DNA from: Dechloromonas sp. H13
Lineage (GTDB): Bacteria; Pseudomonadota; Gammaproteobacteria; Burkholderiales; Rhodocyclaceae
Reading direction: 5' to 3'
Assembly: GCF_009469615.1 (NCBI RefSeq)
Contig: NZ_SSXX01000001.1
Location: 1 to 64,000 of the forward strand
DNA length: 64,000 nucleotides
Part shown: positions 1 to 12,256 of the stretch, piece by piece
Numbering within the stretch: position 1 is the first letter of the stretch
How the letters are laid out: every line of letters starts with the position of its first letter
Program-made: the position numbers and the translations under genes
The notes under the pieces: generated by a model
Databases searched by the model: none
The model's input: the letters and a program-made list of their open reading frames with translations, nothing else
Told to the model about the DNA's origin: nothing

Positions 1-394
1 GCTCGACCGCGCGGCGTCAATCGGGCATTTTTATGGATGTTCATTCGGGGCCTCGGAGGCTTGTATGGTTGGCGCCTCCAATTCTCCGGGGAGACACCCC
101 GAGTGAACAACCTACAGAGAGATCACATCTAGTCTTGCAAACCGGTCGCTGATCTAAATCGATCTCACTGGCTGCTTCGACCGAATGACGTCACAGGGCA
201 GCCGCCCGGTGCGACCGCTCCAGATACCTGCGGTTGAGCTCGTGATGGTACGACAGGCAGCAGAGGGCACATGGCGGACGTGGTGCCGCTGACCGAACTC
301 AAGAAGCGCGGCGGCTGACCGCCGCCGGCGCCGGTTTTACGCGGCGCCGGCGGCGGTGTCGCCAGCATCTTCCGGCACAAGGCTGGTGCCTGCG
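1..394. other. Left-edge interval without a recognised gene
   Basis: No recognisable protein or RNA gene could be supported here. The only things that stand out are a GGAGGC...GCGCCTCC inverted pair near 55-90, a 15-codon frame starting at 271 and ending with TGA at 316-318 (in-frame stop upstream at 235), and a very strong hairpin immediately after that stop. The 15-codon frame could be the tail of a decayed gene or chance. The window edge may cut off the context that would explain this DNA. Confidence 0.4.
319..356. terminator. Strong GC hairpin without U-tract
   Basis: A perfect 15-bp inverted repeat: the arm at 319-333 pairs with the arm at 342-356 around an 8-nt loop. It starts one base after a TGA at 316-318. 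No T-run follows on either strand, so it is not a textbook intrinsic terminator. It could still be a transcript-end stabiliser or an extragenic structured repeat. Confidence 0.45.
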
Positions 395-511
395 TCAGTC
401 GCGATTCGCAAATTTGGTGCGCCACAGCATCTTCAACGCGCCGATCAGCGCGGGGGGAAGCAGCGATGCTGCGGTCACGCCGAGGAATATCTCCGTCAAG
501 CCGATGTCCAT
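395..511 (-). CDS. Possible 38-aa hydrophobic peptide
   Basis: A 38-codon frame downstream of the PaaX-type gene on the same strand. The ATG at 511 is preceded by GGAG at a good distance, which selects it over an ATG two codons earlier. The product begins MDIGLTEIFLGVTAASLLPP and has one hydrophobic stretch of about 20 residues followed by a basic tail ending KFANRD, so it would be a single-pass membrane peptide. No family is recognised. The open frame continues upstream without a stop to about 655, so it could also be a fragment of a decayed longer gene. Confidence 0.3.
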   Translation of the reverse strand: MDIGLTEIFLGVTAASLLPPALIGALKMLWRTKFANRD

Positions 512-644
512 GGCCATTCTCCGAAGCAGATAGACACCCTGGTGCAGCACGGAACGTGCCAAGCCCAGACCGAGCTGGCTGCGGCAATGGGAAGCCGGCG
601 CTTCAGCGCCTGGGCCGACCGCGCGTCGGCTCCTTGCGCAGGCT

Positions 645-1592
645 CTATTGCGTCAGCGGGTCGTACTGCGGGAAACGCTCGGGTAGCGTCGCGTCTTCGG
701 CCGGCACACTGCCGTCGGCGAGGCAGAGCATCTGGTCGAGATGGCGGGCGGACAGCGGTTCCAGCCGCTTGTACAGCTCCTTGCACAGGAGCCGCGCCTG
801 CTGGCCCGGCCAGTCGGCGGGCAACAGGACTTCCGGCAGTTCCGGGTCGCGCAGCAGCAGGCGGCGGTAGTCGTGGATCAGCAGGGTGCGCAGCAGGAAG
901 GCGTCCTGCTCGCTGACGTCGCCGAGATGGCTGTGGCGCAGGTCATCGAGGATCGGCTGGTAGGTGGCGACGAACTGGCCGTAGGCATCGGCCAGGATGC
1001 CCAGATCCCAGGCCCGGCGAACGAGGTCGGCATCGCTGGCCGACAGCGCCGAACGCGAATCGGCGGCGAACAGCGGCAGCAAGGCCGCGAGCGCCGCCGA
1101 CAGGCCTTCGGCGATCAGCGCGTCGAGCACGCTGGGCAGTTCGGCGCTGGGATGCACGAAACAGTCCGCCCCCAGCGCCCCGAAGCCCTGCCAGAACAGG
1201 GCCTGGCGCACCTGGTCGCGGACCTTGGGATCGAGTTCGCCGACGACCAGGATGAGCCGCCAGCGGCGGTCCCAGAGCGGCGCATGCGAGGCGTAGATGT
1301 GGCGCGACGCTTCCTCGAAACGCCGGCGGCCGGAAGGCGTCAGCACGTAGTCGGCACGCCGGCCGATGGTTTCGGTGCGCAGCCATTCTTCCTTGGCGAG
1401 GCGGAAGACCGAGGTGCGGATCAGGCGTTCGTTGAGTTCGAGCGGTTCCAGCAGGCGGATCAGGCTGCCCAGCCAGATCCGCCCGCCGCGCGGCAGGATG
1501 GCGTCGCCAAAGACGGAAATGATCAGCGAGCCGGCATGAACCCGGCGCTGCTGGCGGAATTCGTCCAGACGGTTTTTCAGGGAGTCGCTCAT
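645..1592 (-). CDS. paaX: PaaX-family transcriptional repressor
   Basis: A 315-residue protein of the PaaX family, phenylacetyl-CoA-responsive repressors of phenylacetate catabolism (usual length about 300). The N-terminal third is a winged-helix region including RLIRTSVFRLAKEEWL (about residues 58-73), where the family contacts DNA. The C-terminal half carries the family signature around LLRDPELPEVLLPADWPG (about 245-262). No paa catabolic genes are visible, so its targets may lie left of the window or elsewhere, and the ligand is inferred from family only. A 7-bp inverted repeat 75 bp upstream is a candidate operator. No strong ribosome binding site precedes the ATG. Confidence 0.8.
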   Translation of the reverse strand: MSDSLKNRLDEFRQQRRVHAGSLIISVFGDAILPRGGRIWLGSLIRLLEPLELNERLIRTSVFRLAKEEWLRTETIGRRADYVLTPSGRRRFEEASRHIYASHAPLWDRRWRLILVVGELDPKVRDQVRQALFWQGFGALGADCFVHPSAELPSVLDALIAEGLSAALAALLPLFAADSRSALSASDADLVRRAWDLGILADAYGQFVATYQPILDDLRHSHLGDVSEQDAFLLRTLLIHDYRRLLLRDPELPEVLLPADWPGQQARLLCKELYKRLEPLSARHLDQMLCLADGSVPAEDATLPERFPQYDPLTQ

Positions 1593-1666
1593 GGCATCGA
1601 CAGGCGGGGGTTGGCTGACCGGGCGCTTCTTGGCGAGCTCGGGCGCCTTTTTCCAGCCCAGGTGCG

Positions 1667-1690
1667 TATCATTTCAATCGGCGAATGATA
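1667..1690. promoter_or_regulatory. Inverted repeat upstream of paaX
   Basis: TATCATT at 1667-1673 and AATGATA at 1684-1690 form 7-bp arms separated by 10 nt, in the 205-bp gap between paaX and the next gene. Position and symmetry fit an operator for an autoregulated repressor. Binding by this PaaX protein is inference. Confidence 0.35.
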
Positions 1691-1797
1691 GCAAAATTTC
1701 CTTGCTCCAGCTTGATCTGGCGCAAACGGATGCACAAGACGATACGCAACTTACTAGAAATAAGCATCCAAAAGTAACGCTTTTCGGCCGTGCCGCG

Positions 1798-2800
1798 CTA
1801 GTAGCGCACCCCCGCCGGCGGCGTGAACGAATCCAGCGCGTTGAGGTAGGCGGCGCGGGCGAAGGAACTCGGGTCGGGCAGGTTCTGCTGGCTCATCGAG
1901 CCCTTCATCTGTGCCACCGAGTCGTATTCGCGCACTTCCATCCAGCGCACGATGCCGTCGAGGATTTCCGCAAGCGCCTGCGGGCCGCGCTGCAACAGGG
2001 CGCTCGCCATGTGCACGACGTCGGCGCCGGCGAGCAGCATTTTCAGTGCGTCGTTCGCCGTATGGACGCCGCCGGTGGCCGCCAGCGAGAGGCCGGTGCG
2101 CCCGCGCAGGATGGCGATCCAGCGCATGGTCAGGAGAACGTCGGCGGAACTCGACAGCTGGACGCGGTCGACCACGCCCAGCGTGTCCAGGTCGATGTCC
2201 GGCTGGAAGAAGCGGTTGAACAGCGACACGCCGGCGGCCCCGGCGCCTTCGATCTGGCGGACGAAATGCGGCAGCGACGAGAAGAAGGGCGACAGCTTCA
2301 TGCTGACGGGAATGCTCACCACCGTCTTCAGCTCGCGGAGCAGCGCGATATGGTGCTCTTCCAGCGCCTCCCCCGAGAGTTTCGGGTCGCCCGGCATGAA
2401 CCAGGCGTTGAGCTCCAGCGCGTCGGCGCCAGCCGCCTGCATTTCCCTGCCGAGCTCGACCCAGCCGTTGAGCGAGGAACCGTTGAGGCTGGCCACGACG
2501 GGAATCGACAGCCGCGACTTGAGCGCCTGGATCTGCTCCAGGTAGCCGTCGAGCCGGCTCCGGTAGTCGTGCCCGAACGGCAGGTGGCCGGCCGCCTCGC
2601 CGAACGAATCGGGATGGACGAGGAAGCGGTCGATCATCAGCTCGTCGTTGCGCACGTCCTCCTCGAACAGCGAATGCATGACGACGGCGGCGGCCCCGGC
2701 GTCCTCCAGATGCAGCATCGCGTCGACGTCGTGGCTGAGCGGCGTGGATGACGGCACCAGCGGATTCTTCAGCGCCAGGCCGAGGTAGGTCGTGGACAGA

Positions 2801-2808
<8 letters not shown>
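1798..2808 (-). CDS. Dihydroorotate dehydrogenase-like flavoprotein
   Basis: A 336-residue TIM-barrel protein of the DHOD/PreA (dihydropyrimidine dehydrogenase-like) superfamily, predicted to bind FMN. Visible landmarks are the N-terminal LGLALKNPLVPSSTPLS, the central VVASLNG and ALELNAWF strands, and the C-terminal phosphate-binding LAATGGVHTANDALKMLLAGAD. It has no iron-sulfur domain of its own. Its ATG overlaps the last 8 bases of nifJ, so the two are translationally coupled. DHOD-like proteins next to pyruvate:ferredoxin oxidoreductase are a recurring arrangement, which argues for an electron-transfer role with ferredoxin or flavodoxin rather than pyrimidine synthesis. The true substrate is unknown. 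Confidence 0.8.
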
Positions 2809-6421
<3,613 letters not shown>

Positions 6422-6621
6422 GACGATTCCTGGCGATACCGGCTGCCGGCCCGCAGGCTGGCAGCTTGATGCAGCCCTGGCACGGGCCGGGGCCGGATGC
6501 TGCGATGCAACAACCCCATTCTACGCCCAGTTCGGAAAAAATATGCCATCCAACATGGCGCGCGCGAGCATTGCACGCGGCGAAAAAATCGGCAGACTGT
6601 CGGCTGACGACAAGGAACACC

Positions 6622-7173
6622 ATGCGCGCCACCTCCCTCGCCCTGCTGTTCGCCGCCCTGACGGCAGTTTCGACCCCCGGCTGCGCCGGCCTCGGGGACA
6701 AGGAAATCGCCTTCTCGGAAGCCGAAGTCCAGGCGGCGCTGGCGCGCCACAGCCCGCCGGAAAAGCGTTACGCCGGCCTGCTGACCGTCGCGCTGCGCGA
6801 AGTGCCGACGATCCGCCTCGGCGTGCCCGAAGGCCGCGCCGGCATCAGTGCGCGCATGGAGATCACGCTGGTCGGCAATCCGCCGATCGCGGTCGACGTC
6901 AAGGGCCACGCCGGCATTCGCTACGACGACCAGAGCAAGGCCTTCTTCCTCGAAAGCCCGGTCGCCGAGTCGGTCGAATCCGCAGCCCTGCGCCGCGAGC
7001 TCGAACCCGGCGTGCGCCGTGCCGTGAGCCAGTTGCTGACCGCCTACTTCCGCAGCCGGCCGGTGTACGTCCTGCGCGAAGACGGCAGCGCCCAGGAAAT
7101 CGCCGCCCGCTGGCTGTTGCGCTCGGTCAGGATCGAACCGGGCAAGGTGGTGGCGACGCTGTCGCCGTTCTGA
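6622..7173 (+). CDS. DUF1439 (YceB-like) lipoprotein
   Basis: A 183-residue exported protein of the DUF1439 family, which includes Escherichia coli YceB. The N-terminus is a signal peptide ending near STPGC (Cys21), a non-canonical lipobox. The C-terminal segment RPVYVLREDGSAQEIA is the best conserved family region. AAGGA six nt before the ATG at 6622 decides the start, although the frame is open further upstream. Function is unknown for the family; an outer-membrane-anchored periplasmic role is the usual assumption. It stands alone and is followed by a hairpin. Confidence 0.8.
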   Translation: MRATSLALLFAALTAVSTPGCAGLGDKEIAFSEAEVQAALARHSPPEKRYAGLLTVALREVPTIRLGVPEGRAGISARMEITLVGNPPIAVDVKGHAGIRYDDQSKAFFLESPVAESVESAALRRELEPGVRRAVSQLLTAYFRSRPVYVLREDGSAQEIAARWLLRSVRIEPGKVVATLSPF

Positions 7174-7193
7174 AACCGGGCCACGAAAAAAAG

Positions 7194-7214
7194 AAGCCCG
7201 CACGGGGCGGGCTT
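7194..7214. terminator. Intrinsic terminator downstream of the DUF1439 gene
   Basis: AAGCCCGC at 7194-7201 pairs with GCGGGCTT at 7207-7214. The run of A residues just before it becomes a T-tract on the minus strand, so it would terminate best in that direction, while the GC stem also ends the plus-strand transcript. Confidence 0.7.
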
Positions 7215-7268
7215 GAATCCATTTCTTGGAGGAGATGGAGGAGACGGTTCCCAGTATGCCAAACAATA

Positions 7269-7283
7269 TTGTGCACTGCAACA
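7269..7283. promoter_or_regulatory. Second copy of the phaP-promoter palindrome core
   Basis: TTGTGCACTGCAACA shares the GCACTGCAACA core with the large palindrome upstream of the phasin gene. It lies in the 264-bp gap past the 3' end of the phasin gene, away from any obvious promoter. It may be a secondary site for the same regulator or a decayed copy. Confidence 0.35.
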
Positions 7284-7388
7284 CAAATTTGCGAGGAATG
7301 CCGGCTTCCCAGAATTTTCAGCATTCCCGCAACGCTGGCGGCCGCTGCAGCGGCGTGGCCGGTGCCCACGCCGCTGCCCTGAAATGCA

Positions 7389-7417
7389 AAAAGCCCCGCG
7401 GATCCCGCGGGGCTTTT
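7389..7417 (-). terminator. Terminator of the phasin gene
   Basis: A perfect 13-bp stem (7389-7401 with 7405-7417) closed by a 3-nt loop and flanked by A and T runs, 21 bp past the phasin stop codon. It can act in both directions. Confidence 0.85.
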
Positions 7418-7437
7418 CGTTGCCGAAGGGCCGAAGA

Positions 7438-7971
7438 TTACTTCTTCTTGGCAGCAGCGGTCGTCGCCTTGGTGACGGCGGCCACGTTGGCCTGGGCGGC
7501 GTCGGCGAATTGCTTGGCAACCGCGTTCATGTTGCCGAAGGCCGAGGTAGCGGCAGCGATGGCGTTCTGGATCGCGGCGACGGCGGTTTCGGAACCGGCC
7601 GGAGCGGACTTGGCAGCCTTGTCGAGCAGGCCGGCGATGGATTTCTGGAAGTCACCGAACTGGGCTTCGACCAGCTTGGCCAGTTCCTGCTGGGACTGGG
7701 AAGTGATCTCGTAGACCGAACGCGAGTAGGCGACTGCCTTCTCGACGGCCGGCTGGGCCAGGGCGGACTGGACGGCCAGGGCAGCTTGCGGATCCTTGGC
7801 TTCCATGACGGCCTTGGCGCCGGAAGCGGAATCTTCCAGGGCCGAACGGGCGGCGTTCAGGTTCAGGGCAGCGATGCGCTCGGCGGTAGCCAGGGCGGTG
7901 TTGGCGACGGACAGCAGGGAATCGACAGCGGCCTTGTTGGCGGCGGCGAATTGTTCGGCATTGACGGACAT
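7438..7971 (-). CDS. phaP: Phasin, polyhydroxyalkanoate granule protein
   Basis: A 177-residue, alanine-rich, largely helical phasin of the betaproteobacterial PhaP type. It coats intracellular polyhydroxyalkanoate granules. Landmarks are the N-terminal EQFAAANKAAVDSLLSVANT, the central YEITSQSQQELAKLVEAQFGDFQ segment typical of the family, and a lysine tail AAAKKK. AGGAG lies 7 nt before the ATG. The gene is monocistronic, with its own strong terminator and a promoter overlapped by a long palindrome. No phaC, phaA, phaB or phaR is in the window, so the synthase is elsewhere. Confidence 0.93.
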   Translation of the reverse strand: MSVNAEQFAAANKAAVDSLLSVANTALATAERIAALNLNAARSALEDSASGAKAVMEAKDPQAALAVQSALAQPAVEKAVAYSRSVYEITSQSQQELAKLVEAQFGDFQKSIAGLLDKAAKSAPAGSETAVAAIQNAIAAATSAFGNMNAVAKQFADAAQANVAAVTKATTAAAKKK

Positions 7972-8024
7972 GGAAGTCTCCTGAAGGTGTGGAATACGGG
8001 ATTTGTTACTTGCTGCTGTGAATC

Positions 8025-8067
8025 ATTATAGCGCAAATATTTAGAAATTGTTGCACTGCAACAATTT
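8025..8067 (-). promoter_or_regulatory. phaP promoter with 23-bp palindrome
   Basis: A minus-strand TATAAT (8030 down to 8025) lies upstream of the phasin gene. About 15 bp further upstream is an inverted repeat with 11-bp arms AAATTGTTGCA (8045-8055) and TGCAACAATTT (8057-8067) around one central base, covering the expected -35 region. This is the right geometry for a repressor. PhaR, which represses phasin genes until granules form, recognises TGC-rich palindromes in relatives, so it is the leading candidate. That identity is inferred. Confidence 0.65.
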
Positions 8068-8129
8068 ATTTTTGCAGCGCCCGGAAAGCCAGGCAGCAGC
8101 TGCGGTCGACCGCGCCGAACAATGAAAAA

Positions 8130-8158
8130 CGGGCACGTGCCGCACTGCGCCGCGCCCG
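8130..8158 (-). terminator. Terminator of gpmI
   Basis: An imperfect hairpin with CGGGC at 8130-8134 and GCCCG at 8154-8158 as outer stem and a GC-rich interior, 22 bp past the gpmI stop. It is flanked by AAAA and TTTTTTT, so it could end transcription from either side. Confidence 0.65.
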
Positions 8159-8179
8159 CTTTTTTTCAGCCGGATCGCC

Positions 8180-9820
<1,641 letters not shown>

Positions 9821-9923
9821 GGGTGCGATTCCTGCAATGAAGGTCGGGGCGCCCGGCGGCGCCTTAACCGGTAAGTATCGGCGCCCGCCATGCCCCAGTC
9901 AATCCACCGCCGGCAGCGACGGC

Positions 9924-9929
9924 TATAAT
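9924..9929 (+). promoter_or_regulatory. -10 element of prfB
   Basis: A perfect TATAAT lies 31 bp upstream of the prfB ATG in the 140-bp gap divergent from gpmI. No convincing -35 hexamer is seen 17 bp further upstream. Confidence 0.55.
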
Positions 9930-9960
9930 TGCGGCTTTGCAACACGACGAGAACAGCATC

Positions 9961-11065
9961 ATGGAAGCCGAACAACTGAACAGCATCGCCAACCAGCTCG
10001 ACGACATCGCGCAGCGCGCGGCCGAGCTGCGGAGGTATCTTTGACTACGACCACAAACGCGAACGCCTGACCCTCCTCAACCAGGAGATGGAAGATCCCA
10101 AAATCTGGGACGATCCGAAACGCGCCCAGGAACTGGGCCGCGAAAAGAAATCGCTGGAAGACGTCGTGCTCGTCCTCGAAGCCGTCGACGCCGGCCTCAA
10201 CGACGGCCGCGAACTGTTCGCGATGGGCCGCGAGGAAAACGACGACGACACCCTGCACGCCGTCGAGGCCGATGCCGGCGAACTCGAGAAGAAGATCGCG
10301 GCCCTCGAATTCCGCCGCATGTTCAGCAATCCGCAGGACCCCAACCCCTGCTTCCTGGAAATCCAGGCCGGCGCCGGCGGCACCGAGGCACAGGACTGGG
10401 CCTCCATGCTGCTACGCATGTACCTGAAATTCGGCGAAAAGAAGGGGTTGACCGTGGAGGTCATGGAAGAGTCGGAAGGCGACGTCGCCGGCATCAAGAG
10501 CGCCACCGTCAAATTCTCCGGCGACTACGCCTACGGCACGCTGCGCACCGAGACCGGCATCCACCGCCTGGTCCGCAAGTCGCCCTTCGATTCCAACGCG
10601 CGCCGCCACACCAGCTTCACGTCGGTCTTCGTGTACCCCGAGGTGGACGACTCGATCGAGATCGACATCAACCCGGCCGACGTGCGCACCGACACCTTCC
10701 GCGCCTCCGGCGCCGGTGGTCAGCACATCAACAAGACCGACTCGGCGGTGCGCCTGACGCACGTCCCGACCAATATCGTCGTGCAGTGCCAGAACGACCG
10801 CTCGCAGCACCGCAACCGCGACGAAGCCTGGAAGATGCTGCGCGCCCGCCTCTACGAACACGAGCTGCGCAAGCAGCAGGCCGAGCAGCAGAAGCTGGAG
10901 GACGCCAAGTCCGACATCGGCTGGGGCCACCAGATCCGCTCCTACGTGCTCGACCAGAGCCGCATCAAGGATCTGCGCACCAACTACGAAGTCGGAAACA
11001 CGCAGGCCGTACTCGACGGCGACCTCGACGGCTTCATCGAGGCCAGCCTCAAACAGGGGGTCTGA
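9961..11065 (+). CDS. prfB: Peptide chain release factor 2, with programmed +1 frameshift
   Basis: RF2 recognises UGA and UAA stop codons and triggers peptide release. The gene is in two frames: 27 codons from 9961 end at an in-frame TGA (10042-10044), and translation continues in the +1 frame from GAC at 10043, giving 367 residues. The stop-recognition tripeptide SPF (about 207-209) and the peptidyl-transferase GGQ (about 252-254, in [15 protein letters not shown]) are intact. This is the classical RF2 autoregulatory frameshift, so the break is not a pseudogene or sequencing error. A hairpin terminator follows. Confidence 0.97.
10031..10045 (+). promoter_or_regulatory. prfB programmed frameshift site
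   Basis: GGAGG (10031-10035) acts as an internal Shine-Dalgarno three bases before the slippery CTT codon, which is followed by TGA and C: GGAGGTATCTTTGAC. When RF2 is scarce, the ribosome slips +1 at CTT and bypasses the stop. The layout matches the conserved RF2 recoding site. Confidence 0.95.
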
Positions 11066-11076
11066 CGCCCAAGCGC

Positions 11077-11107
11077 AAAAGCCGGGAAGCAGCCTCTCCC
11101 GGCTTTT
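11077..11107 (+). terminator. Intrinsic terminator after prfB
   Basis: AAAAGCCGGGA (11077-11087) pairs with TCCCGGCTTTT (11097-11107), with a T-run at the 3' side. It lies 12 bp after the prfB stop. Confidence 0.85.
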
Positions 11108-11137
11108 TAATTTCTGCCCACGCCAACGCCACGCACC

Positions 11138-12256
11138 ATGAAAAACCTCGTTTCCGGACTGTCGACCGCAACCATCATCCTCGCCCTGGCCGCCTGCGGC
11201 GACCGGAACGCTGCCCCGACGCCGGCCGCGGCGGGCAAGCCGGCGCTCACCGTTACCGCCACCGTCCCGCAATCGCTCGACTGGCCGCAGACGCTGGCCG
11301 CCAGCGGCAATGTCGCGGCCTGGCAGGAGGCGGTGATCGGCCCCGAGATCAGCAATTACCGCATCACCGAGGTACGGGTGAATGTCGGCGACCAGGTGAA
11401 AAAGGGTGACGTGCTGGCGCGCATCGCCAGCGACGCCGTGGACAGCGAGCTGGACGAGAGCAAGGCGGCGGTCGCCGAGGCCGAAGCGACGCTGGCCGAG
11501 GCGCGGGCGATCAACGAGCGCGCCCGGCAGCTGCGCGAGAAGGGTTTCTACAGCCCGCAACAGGGCGTGCAGACGCAGACCGCCGCCGATACCGCGCTGG
11601 CCCGCCTGAACGCCGCCAGGGCGCGGCTCAGGTCGGCCGAACTCAAGCGCTCCAAGTCCAGCGTCGTGGCGCCGGACGACGGCATCATCTCGGCGCGCAG
11701 CGCCACCGTCGGCTCGCTGACGCAGCCGGGCGAGGAACTGTTCCGCCTGATCCGCGGCGGCCGCCTCGAATGGCGTGCCGAGGTGACGGCCGCCGAGCTC
11801 GCCCGCCTGCGCCCGGGCCAGCCGGCGCGGCTGGAGACCCCGAACGGCGCCGGCGTGACCGGCACCGTGCGCGCCGTGGCGCCGACCGTCGACCCGCAGA
11901 CGCGCAACGGCATCGTCTACGTCGACCTGCCGCCGGAGGCCGGCCAGGCGCTGAGCGCCGGCATGTTCACGCGCGGCCGCTTCGAGCTCGGCCAGCAGCC
12001 GGCGCTGACCCTCCCGCAATCGGCCGTCCTGCTGCGCGAGGGCTTCGCCTACGTCTTCCGCATCGAGCCGGGTGACGGCGAACTGGCCCGGGTGACGCAG
12101 CTGAAGGTGGGCACCGGCCGCCGCGCCGGCGAGCGCATCGAGGTCAGCGGCCTGGCCGCCGATGCCCGCGTCGCGGCCGGCGGCGCCGGCTTCCTCGCCG
12201 ACGGCGACACCGTGCGCGTGGTCGCCGCGCCGGCGGCCGGCAAGGCGCAGCCATGA
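11138..12256 (+). CDS. RND efflux periplasmic adaptor lipoprotein
   Basis: A 372-residue membrane fusion protein that links an inner-membrane RND pump to an outer-membrane channel. The signal peptide ends with the lipobox LALAAC, so it should be lipid-anchored. After it come a biotinyl-lipoyl-like half (ISNYRITEVRVNVGDQVKKGDVLARI, split by the hairpin about residues 110-180), then the beta-barrel and membrane-proximal domains. Its TGA overlaps the ATG of the pump gene by 4 nt. No outer-membrane factor is encoded here, so a shared TolC-like channel is expected. Substrate cannot be deduced. No clear ribosome binding site is visible. Confidence 0.9.
   Translation: MKNLVSGLSTATIILALAACGDRNAAPTPAAAGKPALTVTATVPQSLDWPQTLAASGNVAAWQEAVIGPEISNYRITEVRVNVGDQVKKGDVLARIASDAVDSELDESKAAVAEAEATLAEARAINERARQLREKGFYSPQQGVQTQTAADTALARLNAARARLRSAELKRSKSSVVAPDDGIISARSATVGSLTQPGEELFRLIRGGRLEWRAEVTAAELARLRPGQPARLETPNGAGVTGTVRAVAPTVDPQTRNGIVYVDLPPEAGQALSAGMFTRGRFELGQQPALTLPQSAVLLREGFAYVFRIEPGDGELARVTQLKVGTGRRAGERIEVSGLAADARVAAGGAGFLADGDTVRVVAAPAAGKAQP

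Noticed and set aside
271..318. 15-codon gene (MADVVPLTELKKRGG)
   Set aside because: Too short to support, with no homologue known to me; kept only as part of the edge description.
1770..1784. Short AAAAG/CTTTT hairpin after the DHOD-like gene as terminator
   Set aside because: Only five weak base pairs; not convincing.
9961..10044. prfB as a frameshifted pseudogene
   Set aside because: The break is the conserved RF2 recoding site and both functional motifs are intact.
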